Positions 46,368 to 54,768 of a DNA stretch of 64,000 nt are shown piece by piece. The position numbers and the translations under genes are program-made. How positions within the stretch are numbered: the stretch's first letter is position 1; the number at the start of each line of letters is the position of its first letter. The notes under the pieces were generated by a model. It was not told the origin of the DNA. It saw only the letters and a program-made list of their open reading frames with translations, and ran no database searches. The DNA is from Paludibacter sp. Its GTDB lineage: Bacteria > Bacteroidota > Bacteroidia > Bacteroidales > Paludibacteraceae. The stretch is from the NCBI GenBank assembly GCA_027364655.1, contig DAHXOX010000092.1, positions 1-64,000 of the forward strand. The letters are read 5' to 3'.

Positions 46368-46766
46368 TCATTCTTTCTGCGTTGCTAAAATCATTTTCAC
46401 GCGCAGTTGGTGACCAATATCCAGAATAGTCACCAAGTTTTGAAGCTGAATAGAACGATCAGCACGTAAGATAATTGTTGCATCAGATGTGTTAGCCACC
46501 ATTTGTTGAATAGCGGGTTTTATTTGATCAAGTTCAATAGGCTTATCGTTCAGATAATAATGAAGATCAGCCGTTATTGATAAGTTGATCGTTTGTTTTG
46601 ACATTTGCTGAAGGTTAGCCGACGCTTTAGGGAGCATTAATTGAATAACCGACGGGTTAACCAATGTCGAAACAATGAGAAAAAAGAGCAGCAAAAAAAA
46701 CATGATATCGTTGAGGGACGAAGTATATACTTCGGGTTGCAACTCTCTTTTGCGTTTGATGACCAT
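46368..46766 (-). CDS. exbD: ExbD/TolR biopolymer transport protein
   Basis: 132 aa: short basic cytoplasmic N-terminus, one transmembrane helix with the conserved functional aspartate (SSLNDIMFFLLLFFLIVSTLV), then a periplasmic domain (PKASANLQQ, IILRADRSIQLQNLVTILD). Works with ExbB as the proton channel that powers TonB. Only one ExbD is encoded, whereas many Bacteroidetes clusters carry two. Confidence 0.92.
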   Translation of the reverse strand: MVIKRKRELQPEVYTSSLNDIMFFLLLFFLIVSTLVNPSVIQLMLPKASANLQQMSKQTINLSITADLHYYLNDKPIELDQIKPAIQQMVANTSDATIILRADRSIQLQNLVTILDIGHQLRVKMILATQKE

Positions 46767-46792
46767 AGTAGAATATTTTGAGAAATATCGCT

Positions 46793-47473
46793 CTATTTAT
46801 TTCTAAGCAGATTCAAAAATTGGTTGCTTTGCCGCTCCATGCTGGAAATAATGCGATCCATATTTCCATTCAAAATCTGGTAAGCGGAAAAGGCAATAAT
46901 ACCCACTAACAAACCCGCAGCCGAAGAAATCATTTTTTGATATAAACCACCAGAAATGGTTCCGATACTGATGTTGTCTGTTAATGAAATGCTGTAGAAT
47001 ATTTTAATAACTCCAAAAATTGTTCCCAAAAATCCGAACATGGGAGCAATTGAAGAAATAATGGCTAAATAATTCATCCCTTTGCTCAGCTGATCAACTT
47101 GTTGGCGAGCTTCTGCTTCCATAGAATCTTTAATGTCAAGCACCGGATTGCCTAAGTTTTTCAACCCGCAAGTTAATACTTCACCAATGGGCATATCACT
47201 CATTTCACATAGAGAAATGGCCTTTTCAACATTTCCTTCTTTAAGCATAGGCGCTATTTTATCCACTAAGTTCTTGGTTTTAGATGCTTTGTGAATTTCA
47301 ATAGATCTCACAATAATGACATATACGGCAACCAAAAGCAAAAAAGCGATTGGTGCCAAAATCCAACCTCCTTTTAGCACTATATCATACATGGTTTCAC
47401 TCTGGTTAGTAACAACCGGAGTGTTAACAGGTAGTTGTGGTGCGACGACTTGTAAAATAAGCATTATATTCAT
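46793..47473 (-). CDS. exbB: ExbB/TolQ/MotA proton channel protein
   Basis: 226 aa membrane protein with three hydrophobic segments and the family core GMNYLAIISSIAPMFGFLGTIFGVIKIF then GLYQKMISSAAGLLVGIIAFSAYQIL. The ORF track starts at a GTG at 47512; ATG 47473 is used because it removes an unsupported hydrophilic extension (ATG 47464 is also possible). First of the exbB-exbD-tonB genes, downstream of pdxJ. Confidence 0.92.
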   Translation of the reverse strand: MNIMLILQVVAPQLPVNTPVVTNQSETMYDIVLKGGWILAPIAFLLLVAVYVIIVRSIEIHKASKTKNLVDKIAPMLKEGNVEKAISLCEMSDMPIGEVLTCGLKNLGNPVLDIKDSMEAEARQQVDQLSKGMNYLAIISSIAPMFGFLGTIFGVIKIFYSISLTDNISIGTISGGLYQKMISSAAGLLVGIIAFSAYQILNGNMDRIISSMERQSNQFLNLLRNK

Positions 47474-47649
47474 ACGTAAATAATTTGTTTTTAAAGGTCG
47501 TATGGAACTCACATGTCAACCATTCTCATGCTATTGGGTGTAAGTAATTTACATGCTCGTTTCATACGCAGATAATTTAAGAAATCAATTCAATTGTAGC
47601 AAGGTGCATTTGACATATATCACAAAATCAGTATTTATAATAAGTTTGT

Positions 47650-48363
47650 TCAAACTAATAATGCTTTGTATTTTTTTATCGTAGTCTCAAGGCCAAGATA
47701 AAGAGCATCGCTTATCAAAGCATGCCCAATAGAAACCTCCGCGAGCCAGGGAATCATTTTTACCAGATAGTTGAGATTGCTCAAGTTTAGATCATGCCCT
47801 GCATTGATACCTAAGCCTACAGATCGTGCTATTTTAGCCGCTTCAAAAAAAGGTGCAATAGCGTTTTCTTGAGAAGTAGGAAACATGACCGCATAAGGTT
47901 CAGTGTACAACTCGACACGATCTGTTTCTGTCAAGGCAGCATTTCTAATGTTGTCAAGATTTGTGTCCACAAAAATTGAAACGCGAATATTATGAGATTG
48001 AAATTCGCTGATTACTTCTTTCAAAAAACTGGCATGTCGAATGGTATCCCATCCGGCATTTGAGGTGATTGCTTCTGGTGGGTCAGGTACCAACGTTACT
48101 TGTTCTGGTTTTACCTTACATACCAAATCAATAAATTGAGGAGAAGGATATCCTTCAATATTAAATTCAGTTGTGACCAATGAACGTAACGCATAAACAT
48201 CAGCATATCGAATATGACGTTCGTCTGGCCGTGGATGAACTGTGATTCCATCTGCACCAAATAATTGACAATCTTCGGCCACTTTTAATACATCTGGCAC
48301 ATTACCCCCGCGGGCATTGCGTAAAGTAGCTACTTTATTGATGTTAACGCTTAATTTTATCAT
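47650..48363 (-). CDS. pdxJ: Pyridoxine 5'-phosphate synthase
   Basis: TIM-barrel enzyme condensing 1-deoxyxylulose 5-phosphate with 3-amino-2-oxopropyl phosphate to pyridoxine 5'-phosphate. 237 aa; [74 protein letters not shown] and [15 protein letters not shown] are all standard PdxJ motifs. The promoter box TAACTTTG lies about 70 nt upstream. nadK is divergent. Confidence 0.96.
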   Translation of the reverse strand: MIKLSVNINKVATLRNARGGNVPDVLKVAEDCQLFGADGITVHPRPDERHIRYADVYALRSLVTTEFNIEGYPSPQFIDLVCKVKPEQVTLVPDPPEAITSNAGWDTIRHASFLKEVISEFQSHNIRVSIFVDTNLDNIRNAALTETDRVELYTEPYAVMFPTSQENAIAPFFEAAKIARSVGLGINAGHDLNLSNLNYLVKMIPWLAEVSIGHALISDALYLGLETTIKKYKALLV

Positions 48364-48433
48364 TAAATAGGTTCGCTTTATTTGTGAGTTTGAGTTGCAT
48401 TTTGTTTCTTTGCATAGGCAATCTCTATGGCTA

Positions 48434-48441
48434 CAAAGTTA
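48434..48441 (-). promoter_or_regulatory. Promoter -7 box of pdxJ
   Basis: TAACTTTG on the minus strand in the pdxJ/nadK divergent gap. I see no clear forward box for nadK. Confidence 0.55.
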
Positions 48442-48535
48442 AGAAAAAAGAGTCATCGTCCAAGCCTTACAGCTCTTAAAAAGCCTAATAAATTAGGTTT
48501 TACGTATCATTTATCTTACGATTACTATTTGTGAA

Positions 48536-49432
48536 ATGAAAATACTACTTTTTGGCAACTCATATCATTATGATGTTGCTTTGTCAGCCTATCAATTAAT
48601 GACTTTACTAAGAAAGAAACATGTCGATGTTTGGATTGAAAAAACGTTTTATGAGTTTCTAAAAATTCAGAAATATCCATCTCCAGTTATTTATAAATCT
48701 TTTGAAGCAATTCCTGAGCAAGCTGATTTTGCATTAAGCTTAGGTGGTGATGGCACATTTTTAAATACTGCCATGCATATTGGAGCTACAAAAATTCCTA
48801 TTTTAGGCATCAATATGGGAAGATTGGGATTTTTAGCTGATGTAGCAGATAGCGAAATGGAATCAGCTTTAGATAAAATCGTTAGTAACCAATATTTTAT
48901 CGAAGAAAGAACCGTTTTAGAATTGCAGTCAACGCATCAAGACTGGGCTCCAACTTCTTTTGCATTGAACGAAATTGCTTTGCTAAAGCAAGATAGTTCC
49001 TCAATGATTGCTATACAAGTTAAAGTAAATGGTGAGGAACTGAATACATATCGTGCTGATGGTTTGTTAATTGCAACGCCTACAGGATCAACAGCATATT
49101 CAATGAGTGTGGGAGGCCCCATTGTGGTGCCACAAGCAAATAATTTTGTTCTGGCACCAGTTGCTTCTCATTCATTAAATATTCGACCTCTCATTATTCC
49201 TGATAGCTGGGAATTAGAAATTCAAGTAAAAAGTCGCACTAATAGTTTTTTAGTTGCACTTGATGGAAGGTCTTCTGTTTTTGATCATAATGAAAAATTA
49301 TTTATTCGTAAAGCAGATTATACCATTCGAGTAGTAAAACAAGCTCATCACACTTTTTTTAATACGCTGAAAAACAAATTAATGTGGGGTGTTGATAAAC
49401 GCGCTGAAAATTTTTCAACTAACATCAATTGA
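48536..49432 (+). CDS. nadK: NAD kinase
   Basis: Phosphorylates NAD to NADP. 298 aa with the GGDGT motif (FALSLGGDGTFLNTA), NMGRLGFLADV, the NEIALLKQ motif, and the glycine-rich TPTGSTAYSMSVGGPIVVP loop. Normal length. fmt begins 4 nt after the stop, so the two are co-transcribed. Confidence 0.96.
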   Translation: MKILLFGNSYHYDVALSAYQLMTLLRKKHVDVWIEKTFYEFLKIQKYPSPVIYKSFEAIPEQADFALSLGGDGTFLNTAMHIGATKIPILGINMGRLGFLADVADSEMESALDKIVSNQYFIEERTVLELQSTHQDWAPTSFALNEIALLKQDSSSMIAIQVKVNGEELNTYRADGLLIATPTGSTAYSMSVGGPIVVPQANNFVLAPVASHSLNIRPLIIPDSWELEIQVKSRTNSFLVALDGRSSVFDHNEKLFIRKADYTIRVVKQAHHTFFNTLKNKLMWGVDKRAENFSTNIN

Positions 49433-49436
49433 ACAA

Positions 49437-50399
49437 ATGAATAAAACAGATTTGAGGATCGTGTTTATGGGAACACCCGATTTCGCGGTTGAAAGTTTAC
49501 GATTACTCATTCATTATGGATATCAAGTAGTAGCTGTAATTACTTCGCCCGACAAACCCGCTGGAAGAGGTCAAAAAATTCAAATGTCTGCTGTGAAAAA
49601 ATTTGCAACTGAACATGGGTTGACTCTTCTTCAACCTGAAAAATTAAAAAATCCTGTTTTTTTACAAACTCTTGCGGACTTACATCCTGATTTACAGATA
49701 GTAGTAGCTTTTCGCATGTTGCCTGAGATTGTCTGGAGCCTCCCTCGTTTTGGCACTTTTAATCTTCATGCTTCGCTTTTGCCATCTTATCGAGGTGCCG
49801 CTCCAATAAATTGGGCAATCATCAACGGTGAAACTGAAACTGGTGTCACCACGTTTTTTCTTTCGCACGAAATTGACACGGGAGAAATCATTCTTCAAAA
49901 GAAAATTGCTATTAATGAGCAAGATTCAGCGGGTGAACTTCATGATCGTATGATGATTGAAGGAGCAAAATTGGTGATCGACACTGTTGATATTATTCTT
50001 TCCGAAAACCCGATTACTACTATCAAACAACCTAATACTATCACGCAAAAACCAGCACCAAAGCTTTTCACTGATACGTGTCGGATTGACTGGTCGCAGC
50101 AAGTGGAAGTGATTTACAACTTTATTCGTGGCCTTTCACCCTACCCTGCAGCTTGGTCTAATTTGATTTTGTCTGATTCAAAAACCTACAACGTAAAAAT
50201 CTTTGCATCAGAAAAAGAAGCTACGATCCATCAATTGCCTTATGGAACTATTGTAACCGACCATAAAAAAGTAATGAAAGTTGCTGTTTGTAATGGATTT
50301 ATACACATAAAAAATCTACAATTAGCAGGTAAAAAAAGATTGCCTATTGAAGATTTTTTGAGAGGTTATGCGTTAGATGAAGACGCCAAAATGAAATAA
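49437..50399 (+). CDS. fmt: Methionyl-tRNA formyltransferase
   Basis: Formylates initiator Met-tRNA using 10-formyl-THF. From ATG 49437 (MNKTDLRIVFMGTPDFAVESL) it is 320 aa, the usual length; the ORF-track start at 49389 lies within nadK. Motifs: SPDKPAGRG, catalytic FNLHASLLPSYRGAAPINWAI and the tRNA-contacting loop, then the C-terminal OB domain (FIRGLSPYPAAWSNL). Its stop codon directly abuts the convergent HIT gene stop. Confidence 0.95.
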   Translation: MNKTDLRIVFMGTPDFAVESLRLLIHYGYQVVAVITSPDKPAGRGQKIQMSAVKKFATEHGLTLLQPEKLKNPVFLQTLADLHPDLQIVVAFRMLPEIVWSLPRFGTFNLHASLLPSYRGAAPINWAIINGETETGVTTFFLSHEIDTGEIILQKKIAINEQDSAGELHDRMMIEGAKLVIDTVDIILSENPITTIKQPNTITQKPAPKLFTDTCRIDWSQQVEVIYNFIRGLSPYPAAWSNLILSDSKTYNVKIFASEKEATIHQLPYGTIVTDHKKVMKVAVCNGFIHIKNLQLAGKKRLPIEDFLRGYALDEDAKMK

Positions 50400-50798
50400 T
50401 CAAAGATTTATGTTTTCTTGAATCGAGGAAGCGATAGCTTGCATTTCTTCCGATGATAATGATAATTTTGGCTTAGCGAAATTAATGTCATTAGCCGTAT
50501 TCAAAGGGACAAGATGAATATGGGCATGAGGAACATCTAATCCTATAACAGCTAATCCAACTCGTTGACAAGGAATCGCTTTAACGATAGCTATAGCCAC
50601 CTTTTTTGCAAAAACAATATAGGCTTGCAATGTTTCATCATCAAGATCAAAAAGGTAATCTTGTTCAATTTTTGGAATGACCAAGGTGTGGCCTTTTGCC
50701 AACGGATTGATGTCGAGAAATGCAAAAAAATGTTCGTTCTCTGCTATTTTATAACAAGGAATTTCCCCCGAAATAATGCGCGAAAAAATAGTAGCCAT
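50400..50798 (-). CDS. HIT family (histidine triad) protein
   Basis: 132 aa HIT hydrolase, probably HinT-like, acting on purine nucleotide phosphoramidates or dinucleotides. ATIFSRIISGEIPCYKIAEN at the N-terminus and the triad PHAHIHLVP near residue 98 are diagnostic. It lies 27 nt downstream of greA on the same strand. Confidence 0.93.
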   Translation of the reverse strand: MATIFSRIISGEIPCYKIAENEHFFAFLDINPLAKGHTLVIPKIEQDYLFDLDDETLQAYIVFAKKVAIAIVKAIPCQRVGLAVIGLDVPHAHIHLVPLNTANDINFAKPKLSLSSEEMQAIASSIQENINL

Positions 50799-50825
50799 AT
50801 CATTACTTTTATAATTATCAATATA

Positions 50826-51296
50826 TTACAATGATATTTCGATGATTTCAAATCGAATCAATCCTGAAGGAACCTTCACTTCAACAAAGTCCCCCACTTT
50901 TTTGCCTAAAAGGCCTTGTGCTATCGGTGTGTTTATTGAAAGTTTAGCTGCTTTGAGGTTCGCTTCTGATTCTGAAACGATCATATAAGTCATTACTTGC
51001 CCATTGCTTGTGTTTTTGATCTTTACTTTGTTCAGAATTTGCACGGTATCCGTATTCAAATTCTTTTCATCGAGAAACCTTGCATTTGCAACCGACTCTT
51101 TTAATTTGGCAATTTTCATTTCCAACATTCCCTGAGCTTCTTTCGCTGCATCGTATTCTGCATTTTCCGAAAGATCGCCTTTGTCTCGAGCTTCTGCAAT
51201 TTGTCGCGAAATGGCAGGCCTTTGTACATTCTCTAACTGATTTAGCTCTTCCAAGAGTTTCTTATAGCCCTCTTGGGTCATATACGATGTTGCCAT
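50826..51296 (-). CDS. greA: Transcription elongation factor GreA
   Basis: 156 aa factor that inserts a coiled coil in the RNA polymerase secondary channel to stimulate cleavage of backtracked RNA. The N-terminal coiled coil includes the acidic tip AEARDKGDLSENAEYDAAKEAQ. The C-terminal FKBP-like domain has NTPIAQGLLGKKVGDFVEVKVP. Promoter box TAGATTTG lies 23 nt upstream of the ATG. Confidence 0.95.
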   Translation of the reverse strand: MATSYMTQEGYKKLLEELNQLENVQRPAISRQIAEARDKGDLSENAEYDAAKEAQGMLEMKIAKLKESVANARFLDEKNLNTDTVQILNKVKIKNTSNGQVMTYMIVSESEANLKAAKLSINTPIAQGLLGKKVGDFVEVKVPSGLIRFEIIEISL

Positions 51297-51318
51297 GGTA
51301 AGTTTGTTTTGTTATTTA

Positions 51319-51326
51319 CAAATCTA
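51319..51326 (-). promoter_or_regulatory. Promoter -7 box of greA
   Basis: TAGATTTG on the minus strand; no good -33 box. Confidence 0.5.
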
Positions 51327-51334
51327 AAACAAAA

Positions 51335-51360
51335 AGAATTCCGACCTTAGCCGGAACTCT
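51335..51360 (-). terminator. Intrinsic terminator of metK
   Basis: AGAGTTCCG/CGGAATTCT, nine positions with one mismatch, loop GCTAAGGT, then TTTTTGTTTT on the minus strand. About 105 nt past the metK stop and just upstream of the greA promoter. Confidence 0.65.
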
Positions 51361-51465
51361 TTATATCTATATTTTATGTTTCCTATATTCTAAACGCTGG
51401 CAAAAATAATGAATAATCAATGATTATCCAAACTTGGACCAAAGTATTTCAAAAAAACGCGATAC

Positions 51466-52761
51466 TTAGCTATTTAATAAAAACGCTGAACGAATTGCAT
51501 TTACGTAATCTAACTTTTCCCATGTGAATAACTCCACTTCGAGTTCAATTGGTGCTGAATAACGTGATGTAAATGCCTTTTTTACTACGCGTGGTTCTCT
51601 TCCCATGTGTCCGTAAGATGCTGTTTCAGAATAAATTGGATTACGTAATTTCAAACGTTCCTCAATGACTTTTGGCCGAAGATCAAAAAGTTTGTTCAAT
51701 TGTTCTGCAATTTCTTCATCAGTCAAAGCAACATGTGATTTACCATAGGTGTTTACATAGATACTTAAAGGCTTGGCAACGCCAATGGCATACGAAACTT
51801 GTACTAACATTTCGTCTGAAACACCAGCTGCTACAGCATTTTTTGCAATATGACGCGCTGCATAGGCTGCCGAGCGATCAACTTTTGATGGGTCTTTTCC
51901 TGAAAAAGCGCCTCCTCCATGGGCACCTTTTCCACCATAAGTATCAACAATAATTTTACGACCAGTCAGTCCGGTATCTCCATGAGGACCACCAATAACA
52001 AATTTTCCGGTAGGATTGACATGCAAAATATAGGAATTATCTAACAACGACTTTACAACCGGATTCTTGGCGACAACTCGTGGAATAAGAATATCTTGGA
52101 CATCAGCTTTGATGCGAGCAACCATTTCTTCATCAGCTTGCTGTTGGTTTTTCTCATTGCTGGTTTGAATAAATTCATCGTGTTGCGTTGAAATTACAAT
52201 GGTATGAATACGAACGGGTATATTTTTTTCATTGTATTCAACTGTGACTTGTGATTTAGCGTCAGGTCGTAAATAAGTCATTTCTACACCTTCTCGCCTA
52301 ATTGAAGCTAATTCGATCAATAATTGATGGGACAAGTCTAAAGAAAGTGGCATGTAATTGTCCGTTTCGTTCGTTGCATAACCAAACATCATGCCTTGAT
52401 CGCCAGCGCCTTGGTCCATCGGATTTTCACGTTCTACTCCTCGATTGATATCATCTGATTGTTCGTGAATAGCAGACAAAATACCACAAGAATCACCATC
52501 AAATTTATACTCGCTTTTGGTGTATCCAATGCGATTAATTACTCCTCTTGTCACTTCTTGAACGTCGATGTAAGCACTTGATTTTACTTCTCCGGCAATA
52601 ACAACTTGCCCTGTAGTTACTAACGTTTCACATGCAACTTTTGAGTTAGGATCAAAAGCTAAAAAAGCATCGACAATTGCATCTGAAATTTGATCTGCCA
52701 CCTTATCAGGATGGCCTTCTGAAACGGATTCAGAAGTAAATAAATAATGATTTGATTCCAT
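51466..52761 (-). CDS. metK: S-adenosylmethionine synthetase
   Basis: Makes SAM from methionine and ATP. 431 aa with [22 protein letters not shown], the ATP-binding [36 protein letters not shown] and [22 protein letters not shown]. 431 aa is longer than E. coli MetK (about 384) but usual for Bacteroidetes. The roughly 210-nt leader carries a SAM-II type aptamer, so expression is probably repressed by the product. Confidence 0.96.
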   Translation of the reverse strand: MESNHYLFTSESVSEGHPDKVADQISDAIVDAFLAFDPNSKVACETLVTTGQVVIAGEVKSSAYIDVQEVTRGVINRIGYTKSEYKFDGDSCGILSAIHEQSDDINRGVERENPMDQGAGDQGMMFGYATNETDNYMPLSLDLSHQLLIELASIRREGVEMTYLRPDAKSQVTVEYNEKNIPVRIHTIVISTQHDEFIQTSNEKNQQQADEEMVARIKADVQDILIPRVVAKNPVVKSLLDNSYILHVNPTGKFVIGGPHGDTGLTGRKIIVDTYGGKGAHGGGAFSGKDPSKVDRSAAYAARHIAKNAVAAGVSDEMLVQVSYAIGVAKPLSIYVNTYGKSHVALTDEEIAEQLNKLFDLRPKVIEERLKLRNPIYSETASYGHMGREPRVVKKAFTSRYSAPIELEVELFTWEKLDYVNAIRSAFLLNS

Positions 52762-52773
52762 TTTTCTACGATT

Positions 52774-52809
52774 TTAAAAACATGTTTCACCTAAACTAAG
52801 TTCCTCCAT
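52774..52809 (-). CDS. Possible 11-codon leader ORF upstream of metK
   Basis: ATG 52809 to TAA 52774 encodes MEELSLGETCF, ending 12 nt before the metK ATG, inside the long metK leader. There is no independent proof of translation. It is recorded because of its position between a riboswitch/hairpin and the gene; it could be chance. Confidence 0.25.
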   Translation of the reverse strand: MEELSLGETCF

Positions 52810-52867
52810 TCTTTATAATAGCATAAACAAAGAATGAGAACTATGGATCAAAAAGTTACTTGGAAGG

Positions 52868-52920
52868 AGAAAAATGAAGAATATTGGTTGAAGCCGAAGC
52901 AAAAATGAAAATCACCAATA
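52868..52920 (-). promoter_or_regulatory. Hairpin with U-rich tail behind the metK aptamer
   Basis: On the minus strand TATTGGT (from 52920) pairs perfectly with ACCAATA (ending near 52883), followed by TTCTTCATTTTTCTCC. It directly follows the SAM-II aptamer and could act as a conditional terminator or mRNA-stability element. Confidence 0.5.
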
Positions 52921-52968
52921 CGTTTTAGCATTTTTTTCCGTGGTTGCAAGCAAGCAAATCTATCCACA
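52919..52968 (-). ncRNA. SAM-II riboswitch in the metK leader
   Basis: Minus-strand order: GTGG, then GATTTGCTTGCTTGCA, CCAC closing the P1 stem, an A-rich linker, and AATGCTAAAACG. This is the SAM-II (metA-motif) layout: P1 around a GAUUUG...CUUGCA loop and a 3' GCUAAA segment that forms the pseudoknot. The class is known from Alphaproteobacteria and Bacteroidetes and represses on SAM binding. It begins about 10 nt after the TATCTTTG promoter box, so the transcript starts almost at the aptamer. The gene it precedes makes SAM. Confidence 0.85.
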
Positions 52969-52978
52969 TTTGAGGCTA

Positions 52979-52986
52979 CAAAGATA
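52979..52986 (-). promoter_or_regulatory. Promoter -7 box of metK
   Basis: TATCTTTG on the minus strand, 218 nt before the metK ATG. It gives the long leader holding the SAM-II element. Confidence 0.65.
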
Positions 52987-53026
52987 AGCAATCTTTTGTT
53001 TGGTAGGATACTTGATGCACTAAAAT

Positions 53027-53066
53027 ATCAAAAAAGGCCACCTTAATAAAGATGACCTTTTTTGAT
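53027..53066 (-). terminator. Terminator of the FadL-like porin gene
   Basis: ATCAAAAAAGG.../CCTTTTTTGAT with an inner stem tolerating two G-U pairs, 5-nt loop. Lies 15 nt past the porin stop; T6 on both strands makes it bidirectional. Confidence 0.75.
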
Positions 53067-53080
53067 AAATAATAGCGGCT

Positions 53081-54625
53081 TTAGAATCTAACGCCTACTG
53101 TCATCACAAAATTGTTCGTTTTTGTTGTCAAAGAAGCAGGACGAACTGCATCGGGCGCATTGTAAATCCATGTGTCGTTGTAAGGATAAAAGCTCTCTTT
53201 TTGATCCATTAACACATATGCCACATCAAAATTCCAGTTCTTGTAATTATAGCCAATTCCAGCCGTGTAGTTTTGTGTGGTACCTTGTAAAAAATATTGC
53301 GGATCTGTGCGGACAGTGTTATTTGGTAAATTGCGAACGGCATTACTTTTTGTAGCCGGAGTGATATAGTTATACCCCAACCGTAAAGCTAAACTATTTG
53401 TGATGCGGTATTCGCCTCCAATTTTATAAGTACTTACGCCTTGCATCATATTACTAATATCTTGATTTTCTGTATTAAAGGCAAATGCACTATTGCTGTC
53501 ATCGCGCAGTTTCATGGTTGAATAATCTGCATATTCATAATCGAAACTAATCAATCCTTTCTGTCCAAAAATACCGGCAACGCCCAGTGTCAAAACCGAA
53601 GGTGTTTGCAATTTATACTTGCTATACCCACCTGCTGAAGGAGTGTAAGCTGTTCCTTTATATTGAGTATCATAATTAATGTCTGCATAATAGTTATCCG
53701 TCATGGAATAGAACATTGGTGAATGATATGAAATACCCAATCTTAAGAAATTTGTAGGACGAACAATAGCACCAATCTTAACGTCAAAACCTGATCCGGA
53801 AGTGTATGTTTGATTTTGCAAATTCATGCTGCCTCCATTTCCAAATGATTCCACATAATTACTTGATAATGAATAACTCAAATCTTGAAATCCGACGGAA
53901 GCTCCTAAATAAACCAAATTATTGATGTTGACTCCATATCCCAAATTATATTGATCCACATATCCGTTTTCAGTAAAAGCATATTGAGGTGTCACATGTT
54001 CATTAGCTCCTAACAAGGAACTCCATTGATTTGGTTTTAAGGCTAACGTGTTTGGATTAATCAAATAACTTTGATAGGCTAACTCGGAAATCCATGGCAC
54101 ATTGACATTGTTGTAAGGATCATTACTATTCGCTGTTGAAAGGGAACTCTCCGGAATTCCATTGGTATAACCAGCCATGTAATCAGTAATGGATGAAAGT
54201 TGACTTGCCCCATTCATAACCCCTGAGCGATTAAAAGATTTAATACGTTCATACGAAAAACCGAATGCTGAGCTAAAATTTGGATTATTACCGTCAAAAG
54301 CAGTTACCACAGAAAAGTTGTTGAAATGGGCTGTAAAGTTGTTGTCGTTGCCGCTTTGTCCATTCCATAAAGAAGATGTGGTATTGTCTTGCAAGTTAAG
54401 TGTTGCTGTTACTTCCGAACTGCGATAAACTCCTAATCCACCTGGATTGAGCGAAATTGATGAAGCATCTCCGCCTAAGGCTGTAAAAGCGCCACCCATA
54501 CTCATGTATCGTGCTGTTCCTTTAAGTGGATATTGAGAGGCTTTTAAGGCATCAAAGCCATCTTGAGAAAAAGCTGTTGCTGAAAAAACCAGTAACGATA
54601 CTATCGAAATAAGCGTTGTTTTCAT
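53081..54625 (-). CDS. Outer-membrane transport protein, OmpP1/FadL/TodX type
   Basis: 514 aa predicted outer-membrane barrel with signal peptide MKTTLISIVSLLVFSATAFSQ. The plug-like start QYPLKGTARYMSMGGAFTALGGDASSISLNPGGLGVYR matches FadL-family proteins; repeated beta strands follow and the sequence ends in a terminal Phe (FVMTVGVRF). Transports hydrophobic compounds by family analogy; ligand unknown. A short gap upstream separates it from the Tyr-rich gene. Confidence 0.85.
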   Translation of the reverse strand: MKTTLISIVSLLVFSATAFSQDGFDALKASQYPLKGTARYMSMGGAFTALGGDASSISLNPGGLGVYRSSEVTATLNLQDNTTSSLWNGQSGNDNNFTAHFNNFSVVTAFDGNNPNFSSAFGFSYERIKSFNRSGVMNGASQLSSITDYMAGYTNGIPESSLSTANSNDPYNNVNVPWISELAYQSYLINPNTLALKPNQWSSLLGANEHVTPQYAFTENGYVDQYNLGYGVNINNLVYLGASVGFQDLSYSLSSNYVESFGNGGSMNLQNQTYTSGSGFDVKIGAIVRPTNFLRLGISYHSPMFYSMTDNYYADINYDTQYKGTAYTPSAGGYSKYKLQTPSVLTLGVAGIFGQKGLISFDYEYADYSTMKLRDDSNSAFAFNTENQDISNMMQGVSTYKIGGEYRITNSLALRLGYNYITPATKSNAVRNLPNNTVRTDPQYFLQGTTQNYTAGIGYNYKNWNFDVAYVLMDQKESFYPYNDTWIYNAPDAVRPASLTTKTNNFVMTVGVRF

Positions 54626-54700
54626 ATAATTGCAAATTTGGTGAGTGATTTCCGAAAGGGATTGATAGTAAATTATTGAATGAAAAAAAATTCTTTCATG

Positions 54701-54747
54701 AAGAGAGTATTGAAATAGACTGCAACATCTATTTCAATGACTCTCTT
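54701..54747 (-). terminator. Long hairpin after the Tyr/Gly-rich gene
   Basis: AAGAGAGT plus ATTGAAATAGA (54701-54719) pair with TCTATTTCAAT plus GACTCTCTT (54728-54747): 19 bp with one bulged base and an 8-nt loop. It lies 22 nt past the stop; no immediate T-run, but a T8 stretch follows about 15 nt later on the minus strand. Confidence 0.65.
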
Positions 54748-54768
54748 ATCTCTTAATTATGATTGCGA

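Noticed and set aside
52781-52790. Half parS-like TGTTTCAC in the metK leader
   Set aside because: Only one half of the TGTTTCACGTGAAACA palindrome matches; the other half is unrelated. It also lies far from parAB.
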